Source: CAYXAA01 sp964462985 (GTDB lineage Bacteria > Pseudomonadota > Alphaproteobacteria > Rhizobiales > Stappiaceae). Taken from it: a DNA stretch of 64,000 nucleotides. The position numbers and the translations under genes were made by a program. The stretch spans positions 1 through 64,000 of the forward strand of contig CAYXAA010000002.1 in NCBI GenBank assembly GCA_964462985.1, written 5' to 3'. How positions within the stretch are numbered: the first letter of the stretch is position 1; each line of letters starts with the position of its first letter. Under the pieces are notes generated by a model, which saw only the letters and a program-made list of their open reading frames with translations, was not told where the DNA came from and made no database searches. Positions 7,310 through 15,694 of the stretch are shown one piece after another.

Positions 7310-8526
7310 AAGGACTTCGTCTGGCCACATCGCTGGCCGTTTCGCTGGCCGCACTGACCGCCGGGGTCGCCCAAGCTCAATCGGTGCGTTTCTGGTATCA
7401 TTTCGACAACCCCGACAATCCGATCGCGGCGTTGGTGGAGAAGTTCGAAGCCGAGAATCCGGGAATCACGGTCGAGGCCGAAAACATCCCCTGGAACAGC
7501 TATTACGACCAGCTCTACACCGCGATCGCCGCAGGCGACGCGCCCGACGCCGCAATGGTCAAAGTCAACGCCCTGCCGCGTCTGGTCGAGATGGGGGCGC
7601 TTGAGCCGATCGACGACCGGCTGTCGTCCTGGGAGGGCAAGGATGACATCCTGCCGAATCTGTTCGACCTGACAGCCGCCGCGGACGGCACGCACTACTA
7701 CATGCCCATCCAGTATGTGGTGCTCTATCTCTACTATCGCGCCGACATGTTCGAGGAAGCGGGGCTCCAGCCGCCGAAGACCTGCGACGAATTCCGCGCG
7801 GCCGCCAAGACGCTGACGAAGGACACCAACGGCGACGGGCAGCCCGACGTCTACGGCTTCGGCTTCCGTGGCGGCAAGGGCGGGCACGATCACTGGGCGA
7901 CCTTCACCCTATCTCGCAAGGGCGTCGGCTTCGAGAAAGGCCAGTTGTTGTCGGACGAAGGAATTGCCGGAACCCAGTTCGTGCTGGACCTCTTCCAAAA
8001 GGACCATGCCTTCCCGCCCTCTGCCCCGAATGACGGCTTCAAGGAGATCATCGGCGCCTTCCAGGCAGGTGTCACGGCAATGACGATCCATCACATCGGC
8101 TCGTCCAATGACATGGTAGAGGCGCTCGGAGACAAGGTCAGCGCGGTGCCGGTGCCGGAATGCGGCGGCGGCCACTGGACCTCGTTCGGCGACGAGAGTA
8201 CGGCAATCTTGTCGTCCGCACAGGACAAGGACGCCGCCTGGAAGTGGATCAGCTTCCTGTCTTCCGCCGGCAATAACGCGGTGTTCAACAAGGCGACCGG
8301 TCAGTTGCCGGTGACGCAGACGGACTCCGACAGCTGGTCCTTGCACGACAAGCGCTTCGTTGACGCCACCGTGGCTTCGCTGCCGTTTGCGGAGATCCTG
8401 CCGAACGTCTCGGAAACCGCAGACTTCACCAACACCGTCTGGCCCACGGCAATGCAGCGGGCGCTGACAGGCGAGATCACGGCACAGCAGATGAACGCCG
8501 AGATCGATGCACTCTACAACAAGTGA
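7306..8526 (+). CDS. Sugar ABC transporter substrate-binding protein
   Basis: A 406-residue CUT1 family extracellular solute-binding protein. A signal peptide (charged MKGLR, hydrophobic core, AQA cleavage after about residue 24) directs it to the periplasm. The body has the usual bilobed features, such as the early FWYHFDNPDNP strand and FEAENPGITVEAENIPWNSYYDQL. It starts with an ATGA overlap on the esterase gene and is followed by a 151-base gap with dyad symmetry before the permease. The ligand is unknown. Confidence 0.9.
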   Translation: MKGLRLATSLAVSLAALTAGVAQAQSVRFWYHFDNPDNPIAALVEKFEAENPGITVEAENIPWNSYYDQLYTAIAAGDAPDAAMVKVNALPRLVEMGALEPIDDRLSSWEGKDDILPNLFDLTAAADGTHYYMPIQYVVLYLYYRADMFEEAGLQPPKTCDEFRAAAKTLTKDTNGDGQPDVYGFGFRGGKGGHDHWATFTLSRKGVGFEKGQLLSDEGIAGTQFVLDLFQKDHAFPPSAPNDGFKEIIGAFQAGVTAMTIHHIGSSNDMVEALGDKVSAVPVPECGGGHWTSFGDESTAILSSAQDKDAAWKWISFLSSAGNNAVFNKATGQLPVTQTDSDSWSLHDKRFVDATVASLPFAEILPNVSETADFTNTVWPTAMQRALTGEITAQQMNAEIDALYNK

Positions 8527-8594
8527 TGCTTCGGCCGGCGGCGACGGAGCGGCAAAACTCCGGCCGGATCCAATCGAAGGTCCGGTAGCTGATC

Positions 8595-8621
8595 CAATTG
8601 CGAACGCCGGAGCAATTGCTC
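8595..8621. other. Intercistronic dyad symmetry between binding protein and permease
   Basis: The 151-base gap 8527-8677 includes CAATTGC and GCAATTG arms (8595-8601, 8612-8618) around a 10-base loop, overlapping a perfect 12-bp palindrome GAGCAATTGCTC (8610-8621). GC-rich repeats lie on both sides. Such structures after binding-protein genes commonly stabilise the upstream message so the binding protein is made in excess; a regulatory site is the alternative. Confidence 0.4.
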
Positions 8622-8677
8622 GCGCCCAGCGGGGCGCAGGTTGCTCCGGCGCGCCGCCGGTCTCTTTAGGCTCCGAC

Positions 8678-9571
8678 GTGTCGAACGCTCCCTCCGTCCC
8701 CTTGTCCCGCCGCGTCCTGCCGCTGGCACTCGTCTCACCCGCGGTGCTGGTGACGCTCGCGATCGTCTTCCTGCCGATGATCCAGGCCGCCTGGATGAGT
8801 CTGCACGACTACGTTCTGTTCCGGCCCAACGATTTCACCTTCGTCGGGTTGAAAAACTTCGTCGCCGCCCTCCACGACGAGGTGTTCTGGATCTCGCTTT
8901 GGCACACTTTGATCTGGATCGGACTGACGGTGCCGGCGCAGATGCTGCTTGGCCTTGCCACCGCGCTCCTGCTGAACCAACCTTTCCCTTGGCGCGGACT
9001 TGCGCGGGCGCTGGTGATCATCCCGTGGGCATTGCCGTCTGTCGTTATCGCGCTGATGTGGGCCTGGATCTATGATGCAAATTTCGGCGTCCTCAACGAC
9101 TTTCTTTTCAGACTGCACCTGATCGGACGATCGATCCCGTGGCTCGCGGATCCTGACACCGCCCTTTATGCCGTCGTACTGACGCTGACCTGGCAGGGAT
9201 TTCCCTTCTTTGCGGTGATGATCCTGGCCGGCCTCCAGGCGATCCCGAAAAGTTACTATGAGGCCGCGGCAATCGACGGTGCCTCGACGCTGCGCCAGTT
9301 CTGGCACATCACCTTGCCCGGCATCTCGGGCGTGCTCGCCACCGCAGTGCTGCTGCGGGTGATCTGGGTAGCCAATTCGATTGACGTGATCTTCGTGATG
9401 ACCGGCGGCGGCCCAGGATATGCAACCTACACGCTGCCGCTCTATGCCTTCGTCAAGGCCCGCACCGGTCTCGACTACGGCTACGGTTCGGCACTCGCGG
9501 TGTGGTTTACCGTGCTCCTGATGGGCTTTGTCGTGCTCTATATCCGCCGAGCGGGTCGGAGGCTGGCATGA
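8678..9571 (+). CDS. Sugar ABC transporter permease (MalF type)
   Basis: About 297 residues with roughly six membrane spans, the first at LVSPAVLVTLAIVFLPMIQ. The EAA loop YYEAAAIDGASTL...FWHITLP, which docks on the ATPase, is near residue 195. The frame is open from 8507, but that would overlap the binding-protein gene and add a proline/alanine-rich tail unlike permeases; the GTG at 8678 gives the family length. Its stop overlaps the next permease start by 4 bases. Confidence 0.87.
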   Translation: MSNAPSVPLSRRVLPLALVSPAVLVTLAIVFLPMIQAAWMSLHDYVLFRPNDFTFVGLKNFVAALHDEVFWISLWHTLIWIGLTVPAQMLLGLATALLLNQPFPWRGLARALVIIPWALPSVVIALMWAWIYDANFGVLNDFLFRLHLIGRSIPWLADPDTALYAVVLTLTWQGFPFFAVMILAGLQAIPKSYYEAAAIDGASTLRQFWHITLPGISGVLATAVLLRVIWVANSIDVIFVMTGGGPGYATYTLPLYAFVKARTGLDYGYGSALAVWFTVLLMGFVVLYIRRAGRRLA

Positions 9572-10401
9572 TCGGTACCCGCAAGTCGCTGCCGCGCCGC
9601 CTGCTGACGGTGGACCTGCCAATGGTCCTGATCCTCGCCTTCACGCTGTCACCGTACCTGTGGATGGCACTGACATCCGTCACGCCGAAGGCGTTGCTTT
9701 TCACAGATGGCCCGTCACTCGCCGATGCGACCCTCGCCAATTACCTGCGCCTGTTCGACACCGTTGGCTTCGGACGCAACCTGCTCGACAGCCTCATCGT
9801 CGCCTTGGGCACGGTCGTGGTGGGTCTGACACTCTCGGTTACGGCGGCCTACGCATTCTCGCGGTTCCGTTTCCGCGGCCGACGGATCCTGATGCTGCAG
9901 TTTCTGCTCATCAACATGTTCCCGCTGGTGCTGCTCATCCTGCCGCTCTTCATCCTGATGAGGAATCTCGGCCTTGTCGGCACTCACCTGGCGCTTGTTA
10001 TTGCCAATTCCACGGTCGCCATCCCGTTCTCGATCTGGATGATGACCAGCTACATGGACGGAATCCCGCGCTCGCTGGACGAAGCAGCGATGACCGACGG
10101 CTGCTCGCGCCTTGGCGCCCTTCGCCGCGTTGTGCTGCCGCTCTGCGCACCGGGCATCGTGGCAACCGGCATCTACATCTTCATCACCGCGTGGAACGAA
10201 TATCTCTACGCACTGACGCTTGGCGGACGCGGCGTCAGGACGATCACGGTCGCGATCCAGACATTGATCGGGGAATACCAGGTGGAATGGGGTCTGCTCA
10301 CGGCAGGCGGAATCATCGGTGCGATGCCGGCGACGGTGCTGTTCCTCCTCGTGCAGAAACGGCTGATCTCCGGCATGACCGCCGGCGCGGTCAAGGGATA
10401 G
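9568..10401 (+). CDS. Sugar ABC transporter permease (MalG type)
   Basis: A 277-residue inner-membrane permease with about six spans and the EAA motif LDEAAMTDGCSRLGALRRVVLP. The ATG at 9568 overlaps the previous stop (ATGA), which fixes the start and rules out the longer frame from 9502. It pairs with the MalF-type protein to form the channel; the ATPase at 4362-5435 is the nearest candidate motor. The isomerase gene follows after 9 bases. Confidence 0.9.
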   Translation: MIGTRKSLPRRLLTVDLPMVLILAFTLSPYLWMALTSVTPKALLFTDGPSLADATLANYLRLFDTVGFGRNLLDSLIVALGTVVVGLTLSVTAAYAFSRFRFRGRRILMLQFLLINMFPLVLLILPLFILMRNLGLVGTHLALVIANSTVAIPFSIWMMTSYMDGIPRSLDEAAMTDGCSRLGALRRVVLPLCAPGIVATGIYIFITAWNEYLYALTLGGRGVRTITVAIQTLIGEYQVEWGLLTAGGIIGAMPATVLFLLVQKRLISGMTAGAVKG

Positions 10402-10410
10402 AGGACAGGA

Positions 10411-11298
10411 ATGAAGAACCGCATTGGCATCATCTCGATGCAGTTTGTTCGCCCCTTTACCGGCGCACATTTCGGGCTGTTCGCCCAGATACGGCAGATC
10501 GGCTTCGACTTCGTCGAGATGCTGGTGCCAGAGCCCGAAGACGAGATCGACCTTGCCGCCTGCCGGGCGGCGATTGAAGACGCCGGGCTCGACGTCGTGC
10601 TCGCTGCCCGGGTCAACCCGATGCGCTCGATTTCGTCAGAGGATCCGACCGCACGGCAGGGCGGCCTCGATTACCTTGCCCGCTGTCTTGAGGTCGCCGA
10701 GGCGCTCGGTGCCCGCATCGTCGGCGGGCCGCTCTACGGCGAGCCGATGGTCTTCGCGGGGCGACCGCCGCAGCCGCGAACCGCAGACGAGATGAAGGCG
10801 CGCGCCGATCGCATGCTCGAAGGACTGGCCCAGGCCGCTGCGCAGGCGCGCGCGGCCGGCAAGGTCTTCGCCCTTGAGCCGCTGAACCGCTTCGAAACCG
10901 ATATGGTCTCGACGACGCGGCAAGGGATCGAGGTGATCGACCTCGTCAACGACCCCGGGCTGGGGCTGCTGCTCGACACGTTCCACATGAACATCGAGGA
11001 CCGCTCCATCCCTGACGTGATCCGCGCCGCGGGCCGGCGAATCGTGCACTTCCAAGCCAACGAGAACCACCGCGGCTTTCCCGGCACCGGCCACATCGAT
11101 TGGACAGCGGTGATGGGCGCGCTTGCCGAGGCAGGCTACACCGGTCCAATCTCGCTGGAGCCGTTCCGGCGCGATGACCAGCGACTGGCGCTGCCGATCG
11201 CCCATTGGCGCGCCCCGGCGGAAGATGAAACCGAGAAGCTTGCCGCTGGATTGAGCCTGATCCGCTCGGCGCTTGCCATGGCGGAGTATGCGCAATGA
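10411..11298 (+). CDS. Sugar phosphate isomerase/epimerase (TIM barrel)
   Basis: A 295-residue ketose 3-epimerase-like protein. Conserved metal/catalytic residues are Glu156 (ALEPLNRFET), Asp189 (LLDTFHMNIED), His213 (IVHFQANENHRG) and Glu250 (SLEPF). It resembles the epimerase at 490 but is clearly a different subfamily, with a longer insertion at 104-132. It overlaps the following Gfo/Idh gene by 4 bases. Together they probably process the sugar brought in by the importer. The substrate is unknown. Confidence 0.85.
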   Translation: MKNRIGIISMQFVRPFTGAHFGLFAQIRQIGFDFVEMLVPEPEDEIDLAACRAAIEDAGLDVVLAARVNPMRSISSEDPTARQGGLDYLARCLEVAEALGARIVGGPLYGEPMVFAGRPPQPRTADEMKARADRMLEGLAQAAAQARAAGKVFALEPLNRFETDMVSTTRQGIEVIDLVNDPGLGLLLDTFHMNIEDRSIPDVIRAAGRRIVHFQANENHRGFPGTGHIDWTAVMGALAEAGYTGPISLEPFRRDDQRLALPIAHWRAPAEDETEKLAAGLSLIRSALAMAEYAQ

Positions 11299-12314
11299 CG
11301 CTCACCGTCGGTTGGATTGGCTGCGGCCGCCACGCTCGCTGGATGCTGCTGCCGCAGGTGGCCAGGGCCGGAATGCGGCTCGGAGCCTTGTGTGACGTCG
11401 ATGCTGAAGCCCTGGCCGCAACCGCGGCTGACTATGGGGTCACTCGCACTACAACGGATTGGCGCTCCCTGATCGAAATGACCGGGCTTGACGCCATCTG
11501 CATGGCCGTCGGCCCCGATATTCATCACCTGGCAGCCCTCGCGGCGCTCGACCGGGGCCTACCGGTGTTCATGGAAAAGCCGCCCGCTGCGTCCGAGGCC
11601 GGTGCCCGAGAAATCGCGGCCGCTGCGGAGCGTACCGGCCTGCCGGTCCACGTCGGCTTTATGAAGCGCTATTCAACTGGCAACCGCATCGCCGGCAATA
11701 TCCTCCGCGGGCCGGAATTCGGACCGGTGCTCGGCATCACCGGAACCTACATGACCGCGCCGACCTATTTCGAGGGCGAGCCGGACTACACCGGTTTTTA
11801 CCTGCATCATTGTGTCCACTACATGGACCTGATTCCCTGGCTCGCCGGATCGGCATTTGCCGAGCTGGACGTGCGCGCGCTGTCCCCGGCGCCGGGGCGG
11901 CTGCTGTTTCACATGGGCTTTCGCTGTGAAAGCGGCACCGTCGGCACAATCGTCATGGGGACGGTGCAATCCCGCGGCACGCCGATGGAACAAATCGTGG
12001 TCATGGGCGACCACCAGAGGGTCGAGGTGCAGAACGTGATCAACGTTGCGTGGCACCGCAATCCCGCTTTCAAGGCTGACGATCTCGCAGCGACGCTCGG
12101 GCCAGAGGACAGCCTGGTCTGGACGCCGAACTTCACCGCGGCGGCCAACGAGGACCACAAGGGTTACGCGGTCATGCTCGCAGAAGTGGCTAAGGGTCTG
12201 GCAGGCCAACCAACGTCGGCTCCGGTAATCGCAGATGGCGCAATCGCGATGCACTGGCTGGGCCGCATGATAGCGGCGGTCGAGACGGATCTTGGCACAG
12301 TCGGGAGCCGCTGA
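11295..12314 (+). CDS. Gfo/Idh/MocA-family oxidoreductase
   Basis: A 339-residue NAD(P)-dependent oxidoreductase. The N-terminal Rossmann fold has GWIGCGRHA (6-14) and the diagnostic EKP at 94-96 (FMEKPPAA); the C-terminal half is the usual alpha/beta substrate domain with a YLHHCVHYMDLIPWLAG region. It starts inside the isomerase stop (ATGA) and is the last gene of the importer operon. It probably oxidises a ring hydroxyl or aldehyde of the imported sugar. The precise reaction cannot be told. Confidence 0.86.
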   Translation: MTLTVGWIGCGRHARWMLLPQVARAGMRLGALCDVDAEALAATAADYGVTRTTTDWRSLIEMTGLDAICMAVGPDIHHLAALAALDRGLPVFMEKPPAASEAGAREIAAAAERTGLPVHVGFMKRYSTGNRIAGNILRGPEFGPVLGITGTYMTAPTYFEGEPDYTGFYLHHCVHYMDLIPWLAGSAFAELDVRALSPAPGRLLFHMGFRCESGTVGTIVMGTVQSRGTPMEQIVVMGDHQRVEVQNVINVAWHRNPAFKADDLAATLGPEDSLVWTPNFTAAANEDHKGYAVMLAEVAKGLAGQPTSAPVIADGAIAMHWLGRMIAAVETDLGTVGSR

Positions 12315-12332
12315 CCCGTATTTCCTCGACGG

Positions 12333-12358
12333 CGAACCGAATGGCACTTCCGGGCGTT
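12333..12358 (+). promoter_or_regulatory. Near-consensus EcfG (general stress) promoter
   Basis: CGAAC at 12333-12337, 17 bases, then CGTT at 12355-12358. The alphaproteobacterial EcfG/RpoE2 consensus is GGAAC-N16/17-CGTT, so there is one mismatch. It sits 32 bases before the phospholipase D-like start codon, a sensible promoter distance, in the short gap after the sugar operon. Confidence 0.5.
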
Positions 12359-12390
12359 GTCCGAACGCAACGAACCGGAAGGACATTCAC

Positions 12391-13932
12391 ATGAGCGAGG
12401 CGGAGGTGCCCGAAGGCGTGTGTCAGGGCAATGAGTCGGCGAGCCTGCTTGCACCAGGACAGAACTGCCTTGCCGTGGCGACGGCGCATCGCACGGCGAT
12501 GCTGATCGATGGCGCTGCCTATCTCGCAGCACTCGACGATGTGCTGCGCCAGGCCACGCGCTCGATCTTCATCGCCGGGTGGGATTTCGACGCGGAGGTT
12601 CGCCTGCGCCCGCAGGACGGCCCGGATGCCCTGCCCCTGGGAGACCTGTTGCGAAAGCTTGTCGAAGAACGGCCCGAGCTGGAAGTCCGCATCCTTGTGT
12701 GGAGCCTGGCGACGATGCACGCTCCGGGGGCCGCCCTGCCGCTGCTACTGGGTGCACCTTGGCAAGACCACCCTCGCATTCAGCTTCGTCTCGACACCCA
12801 GCATCCCCTCTATGCCGCACACCATCAGAAGATCGTTGTCGTCGACGATTCAGTCGCCTTTGTCGGGGGAATAGACCTGACCTTAGGACGTTGGGATACG
12901 CAGGCCCATGAAGCGGGGCATCCACTGCGCACGGAGGCCGGCGGTAAACCTTGCCCTCCGGTGCATGACGTGCAACTTGCCGTCGACGGGAATGCGGCAA
13001 GAGTGGTGGCCGCAGTGGCGCGCGAGCGTTGGCGAGACGCAATCGACGAAACCTTTCCCCTGGTCCCCGCGGCCGAACGCTGGCCCAAGGGACTCGACCC
13101 TGATTTCACCGAGGTTCAGGTCGCCATCGCCCGGACAATGCCGCGCCTCGGCGGCCGTGGTGCGGTCATGGAGATCTCCCGGCTCACGGAAGACATGCTG
13201 CGCGCCGCCCGGCACAGCATTTATATCGAGGCGCAGTATTTCACCGCACGGCGCCTGCGACGCGTTCTCGGAGAGATCCTCAGGCGGCCGGCCGGGCCGG
13301 AGATCGTCGTCGTCTGTACGCAGGTCGCCAACGGCATCATTGAGCGCTTCATTATGGGCGCCAATCGCGAGCGCCTGCTGCGTGCACTCAAACGGCACGA
13401 CCGCTACAACCGTCTTCACGTCTACTATCCTGTCGTCCCGGAGTTGGAAGACCAGGAATATCTGCTCGTCCATGCCAAGGTCATGATCATTGACGACACG
13501 GTTCTGCGCGTCGGTTCCGCCAATCTCAACAACCGCTCCTTCGGCCTCGACACGGAGTGCGATCTGGCGATCGAAGCCGACCGACCGGCTGTGCGGGCTG
13601 CAATTGCCCATTGTCGCGATCGCTTGCTCGGCGAACATCTTGCCGTTGACCCGGCGCTGGTGCGTGCAGCGATCCGCCGTGAGGGATCCCTTGTCCGTGC
13701 CATCGAACGTCTTAATCGCAACCCGCGCTGCCTGCAGCCAATGCAGGTCAAGCCGGGCCCGACCCGTTCCTTTCCCGGGACCCGGCTCCTTGACCCGGAA
13801 CATCCCTTCCGGGTGATGGAGGTGTTCCGCCGCCTCCTCCGGCGCCGCCCCTACCGGTTGCGCGACGACCTAAGAAGGACCTCAGTGACGGCAAAAAGCA
13901 GTCCTCCGAATGCGAGCGGAACGAGAAAGTAG
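12391..13932 (+). CDS. Phospholipase D-like / cardiolipin synthase-like protein
   Basis: A 513-residue protein with two PLD/HKD active sites: HHQKIVVVDD (His145, Lys147) and HAKVMIIDD with GSANLNNRS (His361, Lys363). No clear N-terminal membrane segments, unlike classical ClsA, so it is nearer the soluble PLD group. A GGAAGG ribosome site precedes the ATG at 12391; the frame extends upstream to 12292 but overlaps the oxidoreductase. It clusters with a YbhN-type membrane protein and an EEP-family protein, suggesting phospholipid remodelling. Its 3' end overlaps the convergent gene by 82 bases. Confidence 0.86.
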   Translation: MSEAEVPEGVCQGNESASLLAPGQNCLAVATAHRTAMLIDGAAYLAALDDVLRQATRSIFIAGWDFDAEVRLRPQDGPDALPLGDLLRKLVEERPELEVRILVWSLATMHAPGAALPLLLGAPWQDHPRIQLRLDTQHPLYAAHHQKIVVVDDSVAFVGGIDLTLGRWDTQAHEAGHPLRTEAGGKPCPPVHDVQLAVDGNAARVVAAVARERWRDAIDETFPLVPAAERWPKGLDPDFTEVQVAIARTMPRLGGRGAVMEISRLTEDMLRAARHSIYIEAQYFTARRLRRVLGEILRRPAGPEIVVVCTQVANGIIERFIMGANRERLLRALKRHDRYNRLHVYYPVVPELEDQEYLLVHAKVMIIDDTVLRVGSANLNNRSFGLDTECDLAIEADRPAVRAAIAHCRDRLLGEHLAVDPALVRAAIRREGSLVRAIERLNRNPRCLQPMQVKPGPTRSFPGTRLLDPEHPFRVMEVFRRLLRRRPYRLRDDLRRTSVTAKSSPPNASGTRK

Positions 13933-14813
13933 ACGAACCGGTACACCAGGACCGCTCCGATCAGGTTTGCGCCCGGAAGCAGGAAGAGAAGCACGCTTTC
14001 TACCACGCCCAGGCCACCAGGAACGTGGCTAACGATCGTTGCAACATTGGCGCTCACATAGGCCGAAGCCACCTTGAGATAGGAGAGGTCGGCTATCGAT
14101 AGCACCGCCTGGTGCAACGCGGCGGCGACGAAGGAGAAGTTCGCGGTCCCAACCACTGCCTGGCCGAATGCCAGGGTGAGCCTCGGCACTTCGAGCCGCC
14201 GACCGCGAAAGCTCAGCGCTCGCCCTCCGAAGACTGCCGCCAGGAGAAGATAAGCCGCGGGCCATGCAAGACAGGCGACCCCGATCCCCCGAACGACACC
14301 GGCGGGCAATTTCATGACCTCTACCGCGGTGTCGGGCACAATAATGAAAGCAAGACCGCCCAGGATCGATAGCCCCAGCGCAACCGTCATCGCACTATAG
14401 AGCGTCACCTTGGCTACCTCGCCGACGCCCAGTCCCCAGCGCGAATAGAACCGGTAGCGCACCGCGCCGCTGCTCAGCGAGCCGAAGCCGATGTTGTGCC
14501 CGAGCGAGAGGCTGACGAAGGAGGTCAGCGCCGCACGGGGATAGCTTAGCGGTGCCCCGGCATATCTTAACCCCAGCCAGTCGACGGCCGTGAGGCAGAG
14601 ATAGCTCGCCGCGGCAAAGCCGAGCGCCAGCACGATGCGGCCGGCCGAGACCGCGGTGACGGCCGTGACCAGTTCCTGCCAGTCGTATTGCGACAAGGTG
14701 CGGTAGAGCAGAAAGGCCGCAAGTGCGACGACGGCCACCGCCAGGGCATAGCCAAAAAGGCGCCGGGGGGAGAGCCTGAGCGGCGATTTTTGTATTTCAC
14801 TGCGGATTGCCAA
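13851..14813 (-). CDS. YbhN/UPF0104-family membrane protein (lysylphosphatidylglycerol synthase-like TM domain)
   Basis: About 320 residues with many hydrophobic helices, for example LFGYALAVAVVALAAFLLY near the start and a C-terminal VYRFVYFLVPLAFGGLLFAV. The conserved core SLSLGHNIGFGSLSSGAVRYRFYS is typical of UPF0104/MprF-like flippase domains. The frame is open to an ATG at 14984, but that would overlap the divergent gene; the TTG at 14813 follows an AGAGG site and lies 67 bases downstream of an EcfG-like promoter. Function in lipid transport is inferred. Confidence 0.78.
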   Translation of the reverse strand: MAIRSEIQKSPLRLSPRRLFGYALAVAVVALAAFLLYRTLSQYDWQELVTAVTAVSAGRIVLALGFAAASYLCLTAVDWLGLRYAGAPLSYPRAALTSFVSLSLGHNIGFGSLSSGAVRYRFYSRWGLGVGEVAKVTLYSAMTVALGLSILGGLAFIIVPDTAVEVMKLPAGVVRGIGVACLAWPAAYLLLAAVFGGRALSFRGRRLEVPRLTLAFGQAVVGTANFSFVAAALHQAVLSIADLSYLKVASAYVSANVATIVSHVPGGLGVVESVLLFLLPGANLIGAVLVYRFVYFLVPLAFGGLLFAVTEVLLRSSRNR

Positions 14814-14879
14814 CGGAACGAAGCCTCTACCTTTGGCCGGCGAGACATCAAGCCGGCGAAAAAATGAACACGGAGCATC

Positions 14880-14904
14880 AACGATCGGCAGCCCCAGACG
14901 TTCA
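14880..14904 (-). promoter_or_regulatory. Near-consensus EcfG promoter for the YbhN-like gene
   Basis: On the minus strand TGAAC (14904-14900), 16 bases, then CGTT (14883-14880): one mismatch from GGAAC-N16/17-CGTT. It points at the YbhN-like gene, leaving a leader of about 60 bases before the TTG start. It supports that start over the ATG at 14984, which would be upstream of the promoter. Confidence 0.45.
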
Positions 14905-14910
14905 CTGCAG

Positions 14911-15645
14911 ATGAGCAACTTGCCTTTGACTACTGGAGATCCGGAAGCCGACCGGTCGCGTCTCCGTGTCATGACCTGGAACATTCATGGCGGAGTCGGG
15001 CCCGACCGACGCTGTGACCTATCACGCGTCGTTGCACTGGTGCGCCGTCATGAGCCGGATATCGTCGCCTTGCAGGAGATCGACTCACGGCGCCTGCCGG
15101 GAAAGCAGGACGCCTTCCTCCATCTTGCCGACGCTCTGGGCGGCAACCGGAGCGAGAGCCGGCTGATTGTCGCTCCGGACGGCGATTACGGTCACGCCGT
15201 CATCAGTCGCTGGCCGATGGTGGACACGGTCTGCCATGACATCTCCTATCGGCGGCGCGAGCCGCGCGCGGCAATCGAAACGCATGTCGAAACGCCGACT
15301 GGCCGGCTTCATCTGGTGGCTGCACACCTCGGCCTCAGCTTCAGCGAGCGACGGCACCAGGCGGATCTCCTTGGGGCGATCGCCCGCAGCGGGCCGGAGC
15401 GGACGGTCATGATGGGAGATTTCAACGACTGGATCTGGCGCGGCTCCGTGCAGACGATGCTCAACCGTCTGTTTCCCGGCCACAGCCACGTGAGGACCTT
15501 TCCAGCCTTCTTCCCACTGTTCGCGCTCGACAGAATCTACTGCCGGCCGACAGCAATGCTCGTCAGAAGCTGGACAGATCGCGACGCCCGAATGGCCTCC
15601 GACCACCTGCCAGTGGTCGCGGATGTGGTGCTGGACAGTGGATAG
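14911..15645 (+). CDS. Endonuclease/exonuclease/phosphatase-family protein
   Basis: A 244-residue EEP-fold hydrolase with all hallmark motifs: TWNIHGG, ALQEIDSR (metal Glu), AHLGLS, MMGDFNDW (Asp/Asn) and SDHLPVVADV (Asp/His). Members linked to PLD and YbhN genes are suspected phosphodiesterases acting on lipid headgroups rather than DNA; this is inference. The start is taken at 14911; the longer frame from 14833 would overlap the upstream region of the YbhN-like gene. An alternative start is the Met of MTWNIHGG at 14971. Confidence 0.83.
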   Translation: MSNLPLTTGDPEADRSRLRVMTWNIHGGVGPDRRCDLSRVVALVRRHEPDIVALQEIDSRRLPGKQDAFLHLADALGGNRSESRLIVAPDGDYGHAVISRWPMVDTVCHDISYRRREPRAAIETHVETPTGRLHLVAAHLGLSFSERRHQADLLGAIARSGPERTVMMGDFNDWIWRGSVQTMLNRLFPGHSHVRTFPAFFPLFALDRIYCRPTAMLVRSWTDRDARMASDHLPVVADVVLDSG

Positions 15646-15694
15646 CGCGGCTTTACCCGGATCGCACTGACATGACGCGGGCTGCGTCGGAGGC

